A stretch of 64,000 bases of DNA from Flavobacterium limnosediminis JC2902 (GTDB lineage Bacteria > Bacteroidota > Bacteroidia > Flavobacteriales > Flavobacteriaceae): contig NZ_AVGG01000003.1 of the NCBI RefSeq assembly GCF_000498535.1, positions 124,001 to 188,000 of the forward strand. The letters run 5' to 3'. Position numbers and translations under genes: made by a program. A model generated the notes under the pieces. The model worked only from the letters and a program-made list of their open reading frames with translations. It was not told the origin of the DNA and searched no databases. Positions 43,841 to 54,431 of this stretch are shown here, in pieces. How positions within the stretch are numbered: position 1 is the first letter of the stretch; each line of letters opens with the position of its first letter.

Positions 43841-43988
43841 ACTGATACAATTTATCGCAAAAAACAAAAACATACTAATTGTTTGGATATTTTATTTAAG
43901 GTTATGCATTTCACGCAGATTGTTCGGATTTTTGCAGATTTTCAGGTACTGGATGGGTCACAGCAAATACAAAAACGGTTTTCTTACC

Positions 43989-44072
43989 AGCCCTGATGGG
44001 AGTGGCATCTTTTACACCTGACAGTCACGCCTTGGCGTGACTGTCAGGTGTAAAAATAGAACGGACAGCAGG
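43989..44072. ncRNA. Structured intergenic element, copy B (conserved flanks, variable hairpin)
   Basis: AGCCC-T-G plus GATGGGAGTGGCATC (43995-44009) abuts a perfect hairpin of at least 20 bp (44010-44029 with 44036-44055), then ATAGAACG (44056-44063). An outer helix CCTG/CAGG (43992-43995, 44069-44072) is CCCG/CGGG in copy A, a covarying pair. The hairpin shares no sequence with copy A. As in copy A, its end faces the 3' end of a leftward gene, here mgtE. Confidence 0.6.
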
Positions 44073-44118
44073 AACATGGATTGCAAAGAAACCCAAGCCA
44101 TTCGCTTCAAAAAAAAAA

Positions 44119-45471
44119 CTAAAACCCTAAGATGACTCTGGCGATATTTAAGTAAATTAAAATCCCGAGAATATCGTTACTGGTGGTAATAAAGGGTCCG
44201 GTCGCCAATGCGGGGTCGATACCGTATTTGTTCAGGACTATGGGAATAAAGGTTCCGATCAGGGAAGCAGTGATGATTACCGTAATTAAGGCAATGGCAA
44301 CAACTTCACCAATAGCAAACTCAAAGCCCAACAAAAAATGACTGCCTAAAAACAAAATGACTGCCAAAATAAAACCATTAAGCAAACTCAGGGAAAGTTC
44401 TTTAAGCAAACGCTGCGCTAAGGTTCCGGTAATGGCATTGTTCGCCAGACCCTGTACGATAATCGCCGAGGATTGCACGCCCACATTTCCGGCCATCGCG
44501 GCAATAAGCGGAGTAAAGAAAAACAGTTTGCCGTGTTCTTTCATGACGGCTTCAAAAAGCCCCATTACATGAACGGTGACAAAACCACCAAACAAAGCCA
44601 AAACCAACCACGGCAAACGCGCACGGGTGAGTTCGAGGATGCTGTCATCCGCTTCCACGTCCTGCGAGATACCGGCTGCTAACTGGTAATCCTTGTCGGC
44701 TTCTTCCTTGATTACGTCGATAATATCATCAATGGTGATACGGCCCACCAATCGGCCCATTTCGTCCACCACGGGAATGGCTTCCAAGTCGTATTTCTGC
44801 ATGATACGGGCTACTTCCACATCGGGAGTATCCACTTTCACGTAATCTACTTTTTTGATGTAAACTTCACTGATGGGAGTTTTGGTAGAGGTAGTCAGTA
44901 AGTCTTTCAACGATAAACGGCCTTTTAGGCGGTCTTCGTCATCCACCACATAAATGGAGTGCACGCGGGTTACGTGCTCGGCCTGCTGACGCATTTCCTT
45001 TACGCAGGTGAGTACGTTCCAGTTTACGTTGACTTTCACCAACTCTTTTCCCATCAAACCTCCGGCGGTATCTTCGTCGTAACGCAACAAATCGACAATG
45101 TCTTTGGCGTGTTCAACGTCTTCCAGCTCGGAGATAACCTCTTCCATTTTGGACTGCGGAAGTTCGGCGATAATGTCGGCCGCGTCATCGGTATCCAACT
45201 CATCGAGCTCTTCGGCAATTTCTTTGGCTGAAAGGCGGCGTAAGATATTTTCCCTTAAATCGTCTTCCAGTTCCAGCAGGATTTCCGCCGTTTTCTCGGA
45301 ATCCAGCACTTTGAAAATATAGGTAGCTTCGTCGAAATCCAGTTCGTCAAGGATTTCGGCAATATCAGCATGGTGCAGGTCATTCAGCAATACTTCCAGT
45401 TGCTGGTCGTTTTTACTTTGAATGAGTTGCTCTAATTGTTGAATTAGGTCTTTGCTGATTTTAAACTCCAT
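44119..45471 (-). CDS. mgtE: Magnesium transporter MgtE
   Basis: 450 residues. The N-terminal MgtE_N helical superhelix (about 1-130, Asp/Glu/Leu rich) is followed by paired CBS domains ([60 protein letters not shown]) and five membrane helices with [23 protein letters not shown] and [17 protein letters not shown] pore motifs. It imports Mg2+ and closes at high internal Mg2+. The start overlaps the rsmA stop by 11 bases. Confidence 0.95.
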   Translation of the reverse strand: MEFKISKDLIQQLEQLIQSKNDQQLEVLLNDLHHADIAEILDELDFDEATYIFKVLDSEKTAEILLELEDDLRENILRRLSAKEIAEELDELDTDDAADIIAELPQSKMEEVISELEDVEHAKDIVDLLRYDEDTAGGLMGKELVKVNVNWNVLTCVKEMRQQAEHVTRVHSIYVVDDEDRLKGRLSLKDLLTTSTKTPISEVYIKKVDYVKVDTPDVEVARIMQKYDLEAIPVVDEMGRLVGRITIDDIIDVIKEEADKDYQLAAGISQDVEADDSILELTRARLPWLVLALFGGFVTVHVMGLFEAVMKEHGKLFFFTPLIAAMAGNVGVQSSAIIVQGLANNAITGTLAQRLLKELSLSLLNGFILAVILFLGSHFLLGFEFAIGEVVAIALITVIITASLIGTFIPIVLNKYGIDPALATGPFITTSNDILGILIYLNIARVILGF

Positions 45472-46240
45472 CGGCTCCTATTTTTATGGTAAGTTCTATA
45501 AATTGTTCCACCGAAAGTTGTTCCGGACGGAGGTCAAAGATACTATCTAATCTTAAATTATCCGACAGGTTCATCGATTTTAAGCTGTTACGCATGGTTT
45601 TTCTGCGCTGATTGAAGGATGTTTTTACCACGGTGAACAGTAATTTTTCATCACAAGGCAATTTGTAGTTTTCCTTACGGATCATGCGCATCACACCGGA
45701 CTTCACTTTTGGTGGTGGTGTAAACACGTGTTCATCTACAGTGAAAAGGTACTCCACATCGTAAAAGGCCTGTGCCAATACGGATAGAATCCCATAAACC
45801 TTGCTTCCTTTTTTAGAACAGATACGCTCAGCCACTTCTTTTTGGAACATACCTGAAAATTCCGGAATCTGGTCACGCAGTTCCAGTGTTCTGAACACGA
45901 TTTGGGTTGAAATATTATACGGGAAGTTTCCGATGATGGCGAACGGCTCGTCGTTAAAAACTTCTTTGATATTGTATTTTAAAAAATCTTTAGAGATGAT
46001 TTTTCCGTGCAGTTTCGGGTAGTGCGCATCGAGATAGGCCACCGATTCGGTATCGATTTCGATGACATAGGTATCGACGGGCTTTTCCAGTAAGTATTTG
46101 GTAAGCACTCCCATTCCCGGACCGATTTCCAATACGTTTTTATAACCCTGCAATGTCAAAGCATCGGCTATGTTTTTGGCAATGCTTTCGTCGTTAAGGA
46201 AATGCTGCCCAAGGTGTTTTTTTGCTGTTACTTTATCCAT
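45461..46240 (-). CDS. rsmA: 16S rRNA dimethyladenosine transferase
   Basis: 259 residues: [21 protein letters not shown]-binding [19 protein letters not shown], and the catalytic [10 protein letters not shown] (NLPY-type), then [14 protein letters not shown]. It dimethylates two adenosines near the 3' end of 16S rRNA. First in an overlapping pair with mgtE. A short-period repeat array occupies its leader. Confidence 0.96.
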   Translation of the reverse strand: MDKVTAKKHLGQHFLNDESIAKNIADALTLQGYKNVLEIGPGMGVLTKYLLEKPVDTYVIEIDTESVAYLDAHYPKLHGKIISKDFLKYNIKEVFNDEPFAIIGNFPYNISTQIVFRTLELRDQIPEFSGMFQKEVAERICSKKGSKVYGILSVLAQAFYDVEYLFTVDEHVFTPPPKVKSGVMRMIRKENYKLPCDEKLLFTVVKTSFNQRRKTMRNSLKSMNLSDNLRLDSIFDLRPEQLSVEQFIELTIKIGADGV

Positions 46241-46410
46241 TGTTTAGATTGCTTAGATTGTTAGACTTCTTAGATTGCTAAATTTTTAGACTGACTTAGA
46301 CTTCTTAGAAAATTAGATTATTAGACATCTTAGACTAGGGCTATTTAAAAACAGCATTAATCCAAAAAAATCTAAGTAGTCTAAATCAGTCTAAAAATCT
46401 AAAAAGTCTG
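46241..46410. repeat. Inverted short-period arrays (TTAGAYT ... ARTCTAA) between rsmA and the DUF4286 gene
   Basis: The left arm (46243-46337) has repeated TTAGATT/TTAGACT units. The right arm (46368-46410) has repeated AATCTAA/AGTCTAA units, their complement. The core ctatttaaaa is at 46341-46350. The left arm ends at the rsmA start codon and the right arm at the DUF4286 stop. Confidence 0.75.
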
Positions 46411-46412
46411 AC

Positions 46413-46724
46413 TTAATATTCTGAAATCAGTTCCAATTCGGTGCGGAAAGCCAGCATTTTATCGCCAAAAAGACGTAATCCTTCTTCACGAAGTCTTGGT
46501 GCGTCTTCCTGGTAATAACGTTCTAAGGTTTCCTTGGAATCGGTGGTGTACTGAATGGAATAGGTTACTCCACCCATTTCTTCTTCTATCAATACTTTTA
46601 CCAAACGCGCCGAGGTGAATTTCCCGGTATTTAAAACGTCTTGAATGTGTTTTTCCTGCATCCATTGCATCCACTGTTCGTGCACGCTTTCGTGTATATT
46701 TATGGTTACGTTGTAGATTATCAT
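46413..46724 (-). CDS. DUF4286 protein
   Basis: 103 residues: MIIYNVTINIHESVHEQWMQWM, HIQDVLNTGKFTSARLVKVL, YSIQYTTDSKETLERYYQEDAPRLREEGLRLFGDKMLAFRTELEL. It matches the DUF4286 ferredoxin-like small protein family of Bacteroidota, function unknown. It sits between two repeat arrays. Confidence 0.88.
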   Translation of the reverse strand: MIIYNVTINIHESVHEQWMQWMQEKHIQDVLNTGKFTSARLVKVLIEEEMGGVTYSIQYTTDSKETLERYYQEDAPRLREEGLRLFGDKMLAFRTELELISEY

Positions 46725-46727
46725 TTT

Positions 46728-46857
46728 TAGATTGTTAGATTATTAGACTGACTTAGATTATTAGACTGACTTAGATTATTACTATTTAAAATTTTCTGCT
46801 TCTTCTGAAAGTTCTGAAAATCTAACTTTCCAAGATGTCTAACCTTCTAAAATGTCT
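46728..46857. repeat. Inverted short-period arrays between the DUF4286 and TPR genes
   Basis: The left arm (46728-46780) is TTAGATT/TTAGACTGAC units. The right arm (46818-46857) is aatctaac..gtctaac..tctaaaatgtct. The core ctatttaaaa is at 46782-46791, the same core as the array before rsmA. Confidence 0.7.
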
Positions 46858-46858
46858 A

Positions 46859-48637
46859 TCATAAATTCGTATCGCCCCGCAGCTTCCTGTAATTTGTTCG
46901 GGCATCAACAAAATGAATACTGTCCTGATGGTTGAAAATCACTTTTTCGTAAAGTGCTTTTGCCTTTTCGGCATCCTGCAAATTCTTGCGGTAGATTTCT
47001 GCCGAGTAAAACAGGGCTTCATCGGTATAGACACTTTCTTTATGGTTATCCAGAATCTGTTGATAGAATGTCAGTGCCTGCGCATAATCGTTTTGCTTCT
47101 CATACAATTGTCCGACCCGCAGCAGGGTTTCGTCTTCCACACCCTGACCTTTGTGCTGTTCCAAAATACTTTTAAAAGCGTTCAGCGCTTCGGTGTTTTT
47201 GTTCTGATAAAGCAGGAAGTCGGCGCGTGAAAATTTCTTTAAGGCTACCTGCGTACTGTCTTCCACAGTATTATCACTGATCAACAGAAATAATTCCAAA
47301 GCGTCATTCGCAATCAATTGGGAGGAGGACGATTTCAATACCTTAAACTGTTTCTGTGCCCAATCGAAATCTCCTTTGAAATAACTCGCTTTGGCCATTT
47401 TTAAACTGGCCTGGTGTCCGATTTCATCGTTTTTCAGATCGTCTTCAATCTGAGCGTAATAGATAATTGCCTGATTGAATTTTTCATCTAACAATAAGAT
47501 ATCAGCCAATTCGTCTTTCACTTCCGCTTTCTGATAATTGTTCAGCGGCAATTCCAAAGCTTTACTCAATGTAAGTTTTGCCGGTTCAAATTGCTTTAAA
47601 TAGAAGGCATCAAAATGAGCAGACTGGATTTGCAATTGCAGGGAATAGGGAGAAATACCATATTTCTTCAATAACAGATTGAGTTTTTCTTTTAGTGTCG
47701 GATAGTCTTTAGCCGAAGCTTTCTCAATTTCCATTGCCAACAACTGATGATGCGCTTCCATCTGCAATTCCAGATCTTGGGTGTTTTCGAGAATGAAATT
47801 CAATATTTCGGTGGCGGTTTCCGTTTCGTCTTCCTGAATGGCGAGTTTGGCCAGGTTGATAATCGTAAAGAAATTATCCGGTTCGCGTTTGAAAATCGCT
47901 TTCTCCTGCATGAACGCTTTGCCATACTCCTTTTGCTGTACAAAATACCAACTCAGAAACCGGTTCCAGAAAATATCCTGTGTTTTTTGGGTTCGGATAA
48001 GCAGGGCTTTTTTCAGATAGGCGTTGAAACTTTCGCTGGCGTCTTCGGTTATGAAACGCGTTAGCTGGTTTTGCACCATCGGCAGGTTCAGCGGATTGGA
48101 AAAGGCAAAATCGAGCAACTTGTCGGTCATCAGTTCCATATTCCCCAATTGTCCCTGCAACAAGGCCAGTTGGTAATCAAAATTTAAATTCGGATTGGCA
48201 GTTTTCCCGATTTCGTAGGCCTGAATAGCTTTCTCTACCAACACCTTTTGTTCGAAAGCATAGGCAATACCGTAGACATTGTTTGGATTTTCCTTTATTT
48301 TTTCCAGGGCAATGGTGTAATTCTTATCCGCTTTCTCCTGATTCTTCTGCAACTGATAATTGTACCCCAACTCGACATAGAGGTTGTCCAGTTTCATTTT
48401 CTCAATACGGTTTTGAATCAGTTTTTCGGCTTTATCGTATTGCTTTAATTGCTGGTAGCAGGCAATTGTCTTTTGCAAAACCGCATAATTGAAGGGTTGG
48501 ACTTTTAAAACATCTTCGTAAACCACGATGGCTTTTTCGAATTCGCCACGGTCAAAATAATTCTGCGCCAACTGTTCGTTTTGCGAAAAAACGGTTAGCG
48601 AAAAGAAGAGCAGTATGTAAACGAAGTTGATTTTCAT
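46859..48637 (-). CDS. Exported tetratricopeptide repeat protein
   Basis: 592 residues with a signal peptide (ends LTVFSQ) and TPR repeats across nearly the whole length (for example YFDRGEFEKAIVVYEDVLKVQPFNY; QKNDYAQALTFYQQILDNH; KNLQDAEKAKALYEKVIFNHQDS). It is probably a periplasmic scaffold; its partner is unknown. Ends near a short-period array. Its own promoter is not obvious. Confidence 0.9.
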   Translation of the reverse strand: MKINFVYILLFFSLTVFSQNEQLAQNYFDRGEFEKAIVVYEDVLKVQPFNYAVLQKTIACYQQLKQYDKAEKLIQNRIEKMKLDNLYVELGYNYQLQKNQEKADKNYTIALEKIKENPNNVYGIAYAFEQKVLVEKAIQAYEIGKTANPNLNFDYQLALLQGQLGNMELMTDKLLDFAFSNPLNLPMVQNQLTRFITEDASESFNAYLKKALLIRTQKTQDIFWNRFLSWYFVQQKEYGKAFMQEKAIFKREPDNFFTIINLAKLAIQEDETETATEILNFILENTQDLELQMEAHHQLLAMEIEKASAKDYPTLKEKLNLLLKKYGISPYSLQLQIQSAHFDAFYLKQFEPAKLTLSKALELPLNNYQKAEVKDELADILLLDEKFNQAIIYYAQIEDDLKNDEIGHQASLKMAKASYFKGDFDWAQKQFKVLKSSSSQLIANDALELFLLISDNTVEDSTQVALKKFSRADFLLYQNKNTEALNAFKSILEQHKGQGVEDETLLRVGQLYEKQNDYAQALTFYQQILDNHKESVYTDEALFYSAEIYRKNLQDAEKAKALYEKVIFNHQDSIHFVDARTNYRKLRGDTNL

Positions 48638-48767
48638 CTGTATTAATAAGCTATAAATTTAAACATTGAATTTGTATTAAAAGCATATTCCTTTGTTAAT
48701 TTACAGTTGGAGCGCCGCAGAACCATCATCGGAAAGATTCAAATCCGTTACCAGTTGCCGCCTATTA

Positions 48768-48800
48768 TAAAAAAAGTCCCGATTTCTCGAGACTTTTTCC
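48768..48800 (-). terminator. Terminator of atpD-atpC
   Basis: AAAAAGTC-C-CGA pairs with TCG-A-GACTTTTT (48771-48782, 48787-48798, one C-A mismatch); T-rich leftward. It is downstream of the atpC stop. Confidence 0.75.
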
Positions 48801-48845
48801 TTTTATTTTATTGCGTACAGTTCGCTACGCTCGGATCCAATTGTC

Positions 48846-49127
48846 TTAGTCGGCTAAAACAATTACTTTATTGTCATTCATTTCAATCGTTCCCGATGAA
48901 ACAGGCAACCAGTAGGTTTGCTCATTAATCTTGTTGAACTTGCTTACAAACTCTTTAGCAATCTTAATGTTGGAACCAACTATTTTCACGTTACCTTTTC
49001 CTAACAACGACACGATTGGCGCGTGGTTGTTCAGCATCTGAAACTCGCCGTTTACTCCCGGAACCGCTACCGAGGTAACTTCTCCTGAAAATAAAGTAGC
49101 TTCTGGTGATACAATTTCTACAATCAT
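48846..49127 (-). CDS. atpC: ATP synthase F1 epsilon subunit
   Basis: 93 residues forming only the N-terminal beta-sandwich (MIVEIVSPEATLFSGEVTSVAVPGVNGEFQMLNNHAPIVSLLGKG). It lacks the C-terminal helical pair present in most bacteria, as is usual for Bacteroidota. It couples the rotor in the F1 complex. It is downstream of atpD across a 70-base gap that holds a tandem repeat. Confidence 0.95.
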   Translation of the reverse strand: MIVEIVSPEATLFSGEVTSVAVPGVNGEFQMLNNHAPIVSLLGKGNVKIVGSNIKIAKEFVSKFNKINEQTYWLPVSSGTIEMNDNKVIVLAD

Positions 49128-49136
49128 TTTTGTTTA

Positions 49137-49190
49137 GTTTACAGTCTCAGTTTACAGTCTCAGTTCTGAATACTGCGACTGATAACTGAA
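49137..49190. repeat. 13-bp tandem repeat GTTTACAGTCTCA in the atpD-atpC gap
   Basis: Two perfect units (49137-49149, 49150-49162) followed by related wording and a possible complementary segment (tcagtt ... aactga). The unit is unlike those at other boundaries. Confidence 0.8.
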
Positions 49191-49197
49191 TACTAAA

Positions 49198-50712
<1,515 letters not shown>

Positions 50713-50770
50713 TTATGTATTTATTAAACAGCTATTTACGTTTCTTGAAAAAACCTCTTTTTTCAGAGCG

Positions 50771-50778
50771 CAAAGATA
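50771..50778 (-). promoter_or_regulatory. -7 promoter element for atpD
   Basis: CAAAGATA on plus reads TATCTTTG leftward, exact TAnnTTTG. Confidence 0.5.
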
Positions 50779-50820
50779 GTTTTTTATCTGCTAAAAAAGA
50801 AAATTAAATTTTGAATTTTT

Positions 50821-50854
50821 TTAAATAAAAAAGCGGACCGTTAAAATCCGCTTT
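50821..50854 (-). terminator. Terminator of the glmS operon
   Basis: AAAGCGGA (50830-50837) pairs with TCCGCTTT (50847-50854); the leftward tail is TTTTATTTAA. Confidence 0.85.
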
Positions 50855-50859
50855 AAATA

Positions 50860-52707
50860 TTATTCCACAGTAACCGATTTTGCTAGGTTTCTGGGCTGAT
50901 CGACATTACATTCGCGCATCACCGCAATGTGATACGAAAGCAATTGTAATGGGATGGTCGTTAACAACGGCGTTAAAGCCTCAGACGTATCCGGAATTTC
51001 AATTACATGATCCGCCAACGCACGCACCTGAGTATCACCTTTGGTTACCACCGCGATGATTTTTCCGCTTCGCGCTTTGATTTCCTGAATATTACTCACC
51101 ACTTTATCGTAATGATTTTGTTTTGGCGCAATCACCACTATCGGCATGTGCTCGTCAATTAGGGCAATTGGCCCGTGTTTCATTTCGGCAGCCGGATAAC
51201 CCTCTGCATGTATATAGGATATCTCTTTTAATTTCAAAGCACCTTCAAGCGCCACCGGGAAGTTATAACCACGTCCTAAATACAAACAGTTAGGCGCATC
51301 TTTATAAATTCCTGCAATGGTTTTTGCCACTTCATTGGTCTGTAATGCCTCTTCCACTTTTTCCGGAATCAACTCCAATTCCAATAAATAACGCTGATAA
51401 TCGGAATTATTCATCGTTCCTTTAGCCTTAGCCAAACGAAGTGCTATCATGGTCAACACAGTAATCTGAGTCGTAAATGCTTTTGTGGAAGCCACTCCGA
51501 TTTCCGGTCCGGCATGCGTATAGGCTCCGGCATGTGTTTCACGCGAAATAGACGAACCCACCACATTACACACTCCGAAAACAAATGCTCCTTTTTCCTT
51601 AGCCAACTTAATCGCCGCCAAAGTGTCTGCCGTTTCTCCCGATTGTGAGACAGCAATTACCACATCATCAGGGTAGATGATCGGATTTCGGTATCTGAAT
51701 TCGGATGCATACTCCACTTCAACAGGGATACGTGCAAACTCTTCAATAACATATTCTGCCACTAATCCGGCATGCCATGATGTACCACAGGCAATGATCA
51801 GGATTCGATTCGCATTGGTGAATTTCTCAAGATTATCTTCCACCCCTGCCATCTGAACAATTCCTTTATCGGCATGAAGACGACCACGGTATGTATCCTT
51901 AATCACACTCGGTTGCTCGTAAATTTCCTTCAACATGAAATGATCGTAACCCCCTTTTTCAATCTGCTCCAGATTCATCTGAAGTTGCTGAATGTTCGGA
52001 TTAACTAAAGCATTGTCTTTGATTTTACGAACTTTCATAGGCTTGTTCAAACGAACGATTGCCATCTCTTCATCCTCAAGATAAATAGCATTGGTTGTAT
52101 ATTCAATAAAAGGAGAAGCATCGGATGCGATAAAATATTCACCTTCACCGATTCCGATAGCCAATGGACTTCCTAAACGCGCCACAACAATTTCGTTCGG
52201 TGATTTTGTATCCATAACCGCAATGGCATAAGCCCCGATTACCTGATTTAAAGCCACCTGAACAGCTTTCCCTAATTTTAAATTATCCTTTTTCTGTACT
52301 TCTTCAATCAAGTTTACCAACACTTCGGTATCGGTATCCGAATGAAAAACATAACCGCGGTTGATTAACTCTTTCTTAAGCGGCTCATAATTTTCAATAA
52401 TTCCGTTATGGATAATCACCAATTCTCCGGAATTCGAAAAATGAGGATGTGAGTTAACATCATTCGGCACACCATGCGTGGCCCAACGTGTATGCCCCAT
52501 ACCCATCGTTCCTTTTAACGATAACTCTTTTTCAGCTTTGGCTTCCAGATCAGAAACTTTTCCTTTCGTTTTGGAAAGGTTAAATATTCCATCTTCACTC
52601 AAAACCAAACCAGCACTGTCATACCCACGGTATTCCAATCTTTTTAATCCTTTAATGATTACAGGATATGCCTCTCTGTAACCTATATATCCAACTATTC
52701 CACACAT
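50860..52707 (-). CDS. glmS: Glutamine-fructose-6-phosphate aminotransferase
   Basis: 615 residues. Cys2 (MCGIVGYIG) is the N-terminal nucleophile of the glutaminase domain (about 1-230), with GHTRWATHG. Two SIS domains follow (IIACGTSWHAG; AVSQSGETADT; LYLGRGYNFPVALEGALKLKEISYIHAEGYPAAEMKHGPIALI), and the terminus AKSVTVE is standard. It supplies glucosamine-6-phosphate for peptidoglycan and lipid A. Third gene of an operon with the glycogen synthase and DUF4270 genes (2-base gap). Confidence 0.98.
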   Translation of the reverse strand: MCGIVGYIGYREAYPVIIKGLKRLEYRGYDSAGLVLSEDGIFNLSKTKGKVSDLEAKAEKELSLKGTMGMGHTRWATHGVPNDVNSHPHFSNSGELVIIHNGIIENYEPLKKELINRGYVFHSDTDTEVLVNLIEEVQKKDNLKLGKAVQVALNQVIGAYAIAVMDTKSPNEIVVARLGSPLAIGIGEGEYFIASDASPFIEYTTNAIYLEDEEMAIVRLNKPMKVRKIKDNALVNPNIQQLQMNLEQIEKGGYDHFMLKEIYEQPSVIKDTYRGRLHADKGIVQMAGVEDNLEKFTNANRILIIACGTSWHAGLVAEYVIEEFARIPVEVEYASEFRYRNPIIYPDDVVIAVSQSGETADTLAAIKLAKEKGAFVFGVCNVVGSSISRETHAGAYTHAGPEIGVASTKAFTTQITVLTMIALRLAKAKGTMNNSDYQRYLLELELIPEKVEEALQTNEVAKTIAGIYKDAPNCLYLGRGYNFPVALEGALKLKEISYIHAEGYPAAEMKHGPIALIDEHMPIVVIAPKQNHYDKVVSNIQEIKARSGKIIAVVTKGDTQVRALADHVIEIPDTSEALTPLLTTIPLQLLSYHIAVMRECNVDQPRNLAKSVTVE

Positions 52708-52709
52708 AA

Positions 52710-54410
52710 TTAGTCAGGTTTTGTATAGTAAATCTCTAATTTAAGTCTTTTTGTCGGGTCCTCACTAGTAGGACTGTATAAAATCGTTCCAAGAGGATTG
52801 ATTACCGATGAAAGCGGAATCATTGCACTAGGCTGCTGTCCGCTTGCAGGTTTGAGATACGCATTGGTTGTTAAATTTATACTTTCAGAAACCGCTATCC
52901 CCAATCTGTAGTTCGTCGAATCCTTGTGTTTAATTACATTTTTTAAATACTCGGTAATTCTGATTTTATATTTAACCATATCCCCATTGGCATCTTTTTC
53001 AATAATTCCACCAAATCCTCTTTTGTTGTATTTAGGATTGGCACTGTTAGTGGAACCATCGGCCAAATAATCCAAAATAGGCTTTTTGTTTTTGTAATCA
53101 TACAGATAAATTCTGTTCGGCGCCAATTCCTCTGTATTAGGATTACCATCTGACCTCATCGAGGTTTTATCAATATAAAATGTCAGATTGGCCTCATTGA
53201 TCATCCAACCACTGGCACGTAACACTTCCAAATCTTCCGGAACATTGTCTAAATCCGACACGTCGTCCGCACCGAAAAGATCAACATAAGCCATCGACCC
53301 GTTTCCTCCTTTTAAATGAATTCTGTTTGGATTCGAAGGCAAGCTATAGCTGGTATCAAAGAAATTAATGCAATTCCCTCCCAGTTTAAGCTGCAGAGTC
53401 CTCTTTAATCGTATTTCTGTAGCCGTTGGCGAACTGAGAACATTATCTGTGTTATAAGTTATCCTTATGTAGCCTTTGGAAAAATCCAACGACGCCATGG
53501 CACCTTGTCCCGCAATGGCTTCTACCTGAAAATACAACCCTCGGAAATAATTCTTAAACGTATTATTGTTCGCAAGCTGGTCTGCCGGCGCCTTTAATAT
53601 CCTCTCCGCGAAATACGCTTTGTTAAGATTCAACCAGATTCCGGGAGCGAAACGTTCCTGAACTACCCGGTCTCCAATATCACCCTGATCCGTCAAAACC
53701 ACTCCAGATGCGTCCACATACTCTCCTTCACCATTCGTTTTATAAATAATCCGCTCTTCATCATTGAAGAAAAACTCATCGTTTTCAGCCAACGAACCAT
53801 TATTCAACGGCAATCCGTTAACCATCGATGCAGGATTATCAATAGCGGTAGCCCCGCGCTTATTCACTTCAACTTTATCTTTATCATCTGAATAATGTCG
53901 TTGTGTACCATTGGTATTATTAGGATTGTAATTCCCTAAATAATAACCATTCTCATATACTTTCAACTTAAACTTCTGATCTTCCAAATCCGCACCGTTT
54001 TCATCTCCACTAATGGAATCCAGCTCGTACTGACGTATGCCATCAGCATCTGTTCCGGTTTGGGTACTAAAAAAAGGCACATAAACCCATACCGAGTCAA
54101 CTACAGGATTAGAATTCACGATAACATTTGAAACCGGCAATTCTGCCTGTGTTACAAAATGAGAAGTAGTTGAACCTAAATCTGTAACCGGGTTATTATA
54201 GACTCCAAGCGAATTCAGAGGCAAATTATTGGTTTGTACCGGACCTGTTGGAAAATTATAAGCAGTGACTTCCTGCTCCGTTTTTGTAAAATCAAAATAA
54301 TCCTCACCGACTATGTCAGATCCGATGGTATTAAAATCTTTATCACAAGAAGCAAAGAAAATAACGGAAACCAACAACAGAAACCTCTTAACCAAAGCTA
54401 TTTTATTCAT
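52710..54410 (-). CDS. DUF4270 lipoprotein
   Basis: 566 residues with a lipobox (FFASCDKDFNTIGSD). The C-terminal half matches DUF4270 wording (SPTATEIRLKRTLQLKLGG, DKTSMRSDGNPNTEELAPNRIYLYDYKNKKPI, RITEYLKNVI). It is a Bacteroidota-restricted surface or outer-membrane lipoprotein family of unknown function. It lies between the starch synthase-like gene (21-base gap) and glmS (2-base gap), so it is probably linked to envelope glycan metabolism only by position. Confidence 0.88.
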   Translation of the reverse strand: MNKIALVKRFLLLVSVIFFASCDKDFNTIGSDIVGEDYFDFTKTEQEVTAYNFPTGPVQTNNLPLNSLGVYNNPVTDLGSTTSHFVTQAELPVSNVIVNSNPVVDSVWVYVPFFSTQTGTDADGIRQYELDSISGDENGADLEDQKFKLKVYENGYYLGNYNPNNTNGTQRHYSDDKDKVEVNKRGATAIDNPASMVNGLPLNNGSLAENDEFFFNDEERIIYKTNGEGEYVDASGVVLTDQGDIGDRVVQERFAPGIWLNLNKAYFAERILKAPADQLANNNTFKNYFRGLYFQVEAIAGQGAMASLDFSKGYIRITYNTDNVLSSPTATEIRLKRTLQLKLGGNCINFFDTSYSLPSNPNRIHLKGGNGSMAYVDLFGADDVSDLDNVPEDLEVLRASGWMINEANLTFYIDKTSMRSDGNPNTEELAPNRIYLYDYKNKKPILDYLADGSTNSANPKYNKRGFGGIIEKDANGDMVKYKIRITEYLKNVIKHKDSTNYRLGIAVSESINLTTNAYLKPASGQQPSAMIPLSSVINPLGTILYSPTSEDPTKRLKLEIYYTKPD

Positions 54411-54431
54411 TTTTTTATCTAAATCAATTTA

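Larger units (their letters stand above)
43647..44118. other. 472-base gap with two repeat families
   Basis: It holds GCCACAAATTACACAGATT-type repeat wording at 43800-43840, a weaker variant at 43914-43944, and the structured element copy B at 43989-44072. No ORF is supported. Confidence 0.6.

Noticed and set aside
46241-46858. CRISPR array
   Set aside because: Units are 7-10 nt, degenerate and contiguous, with no constant repeat and unique spacers.
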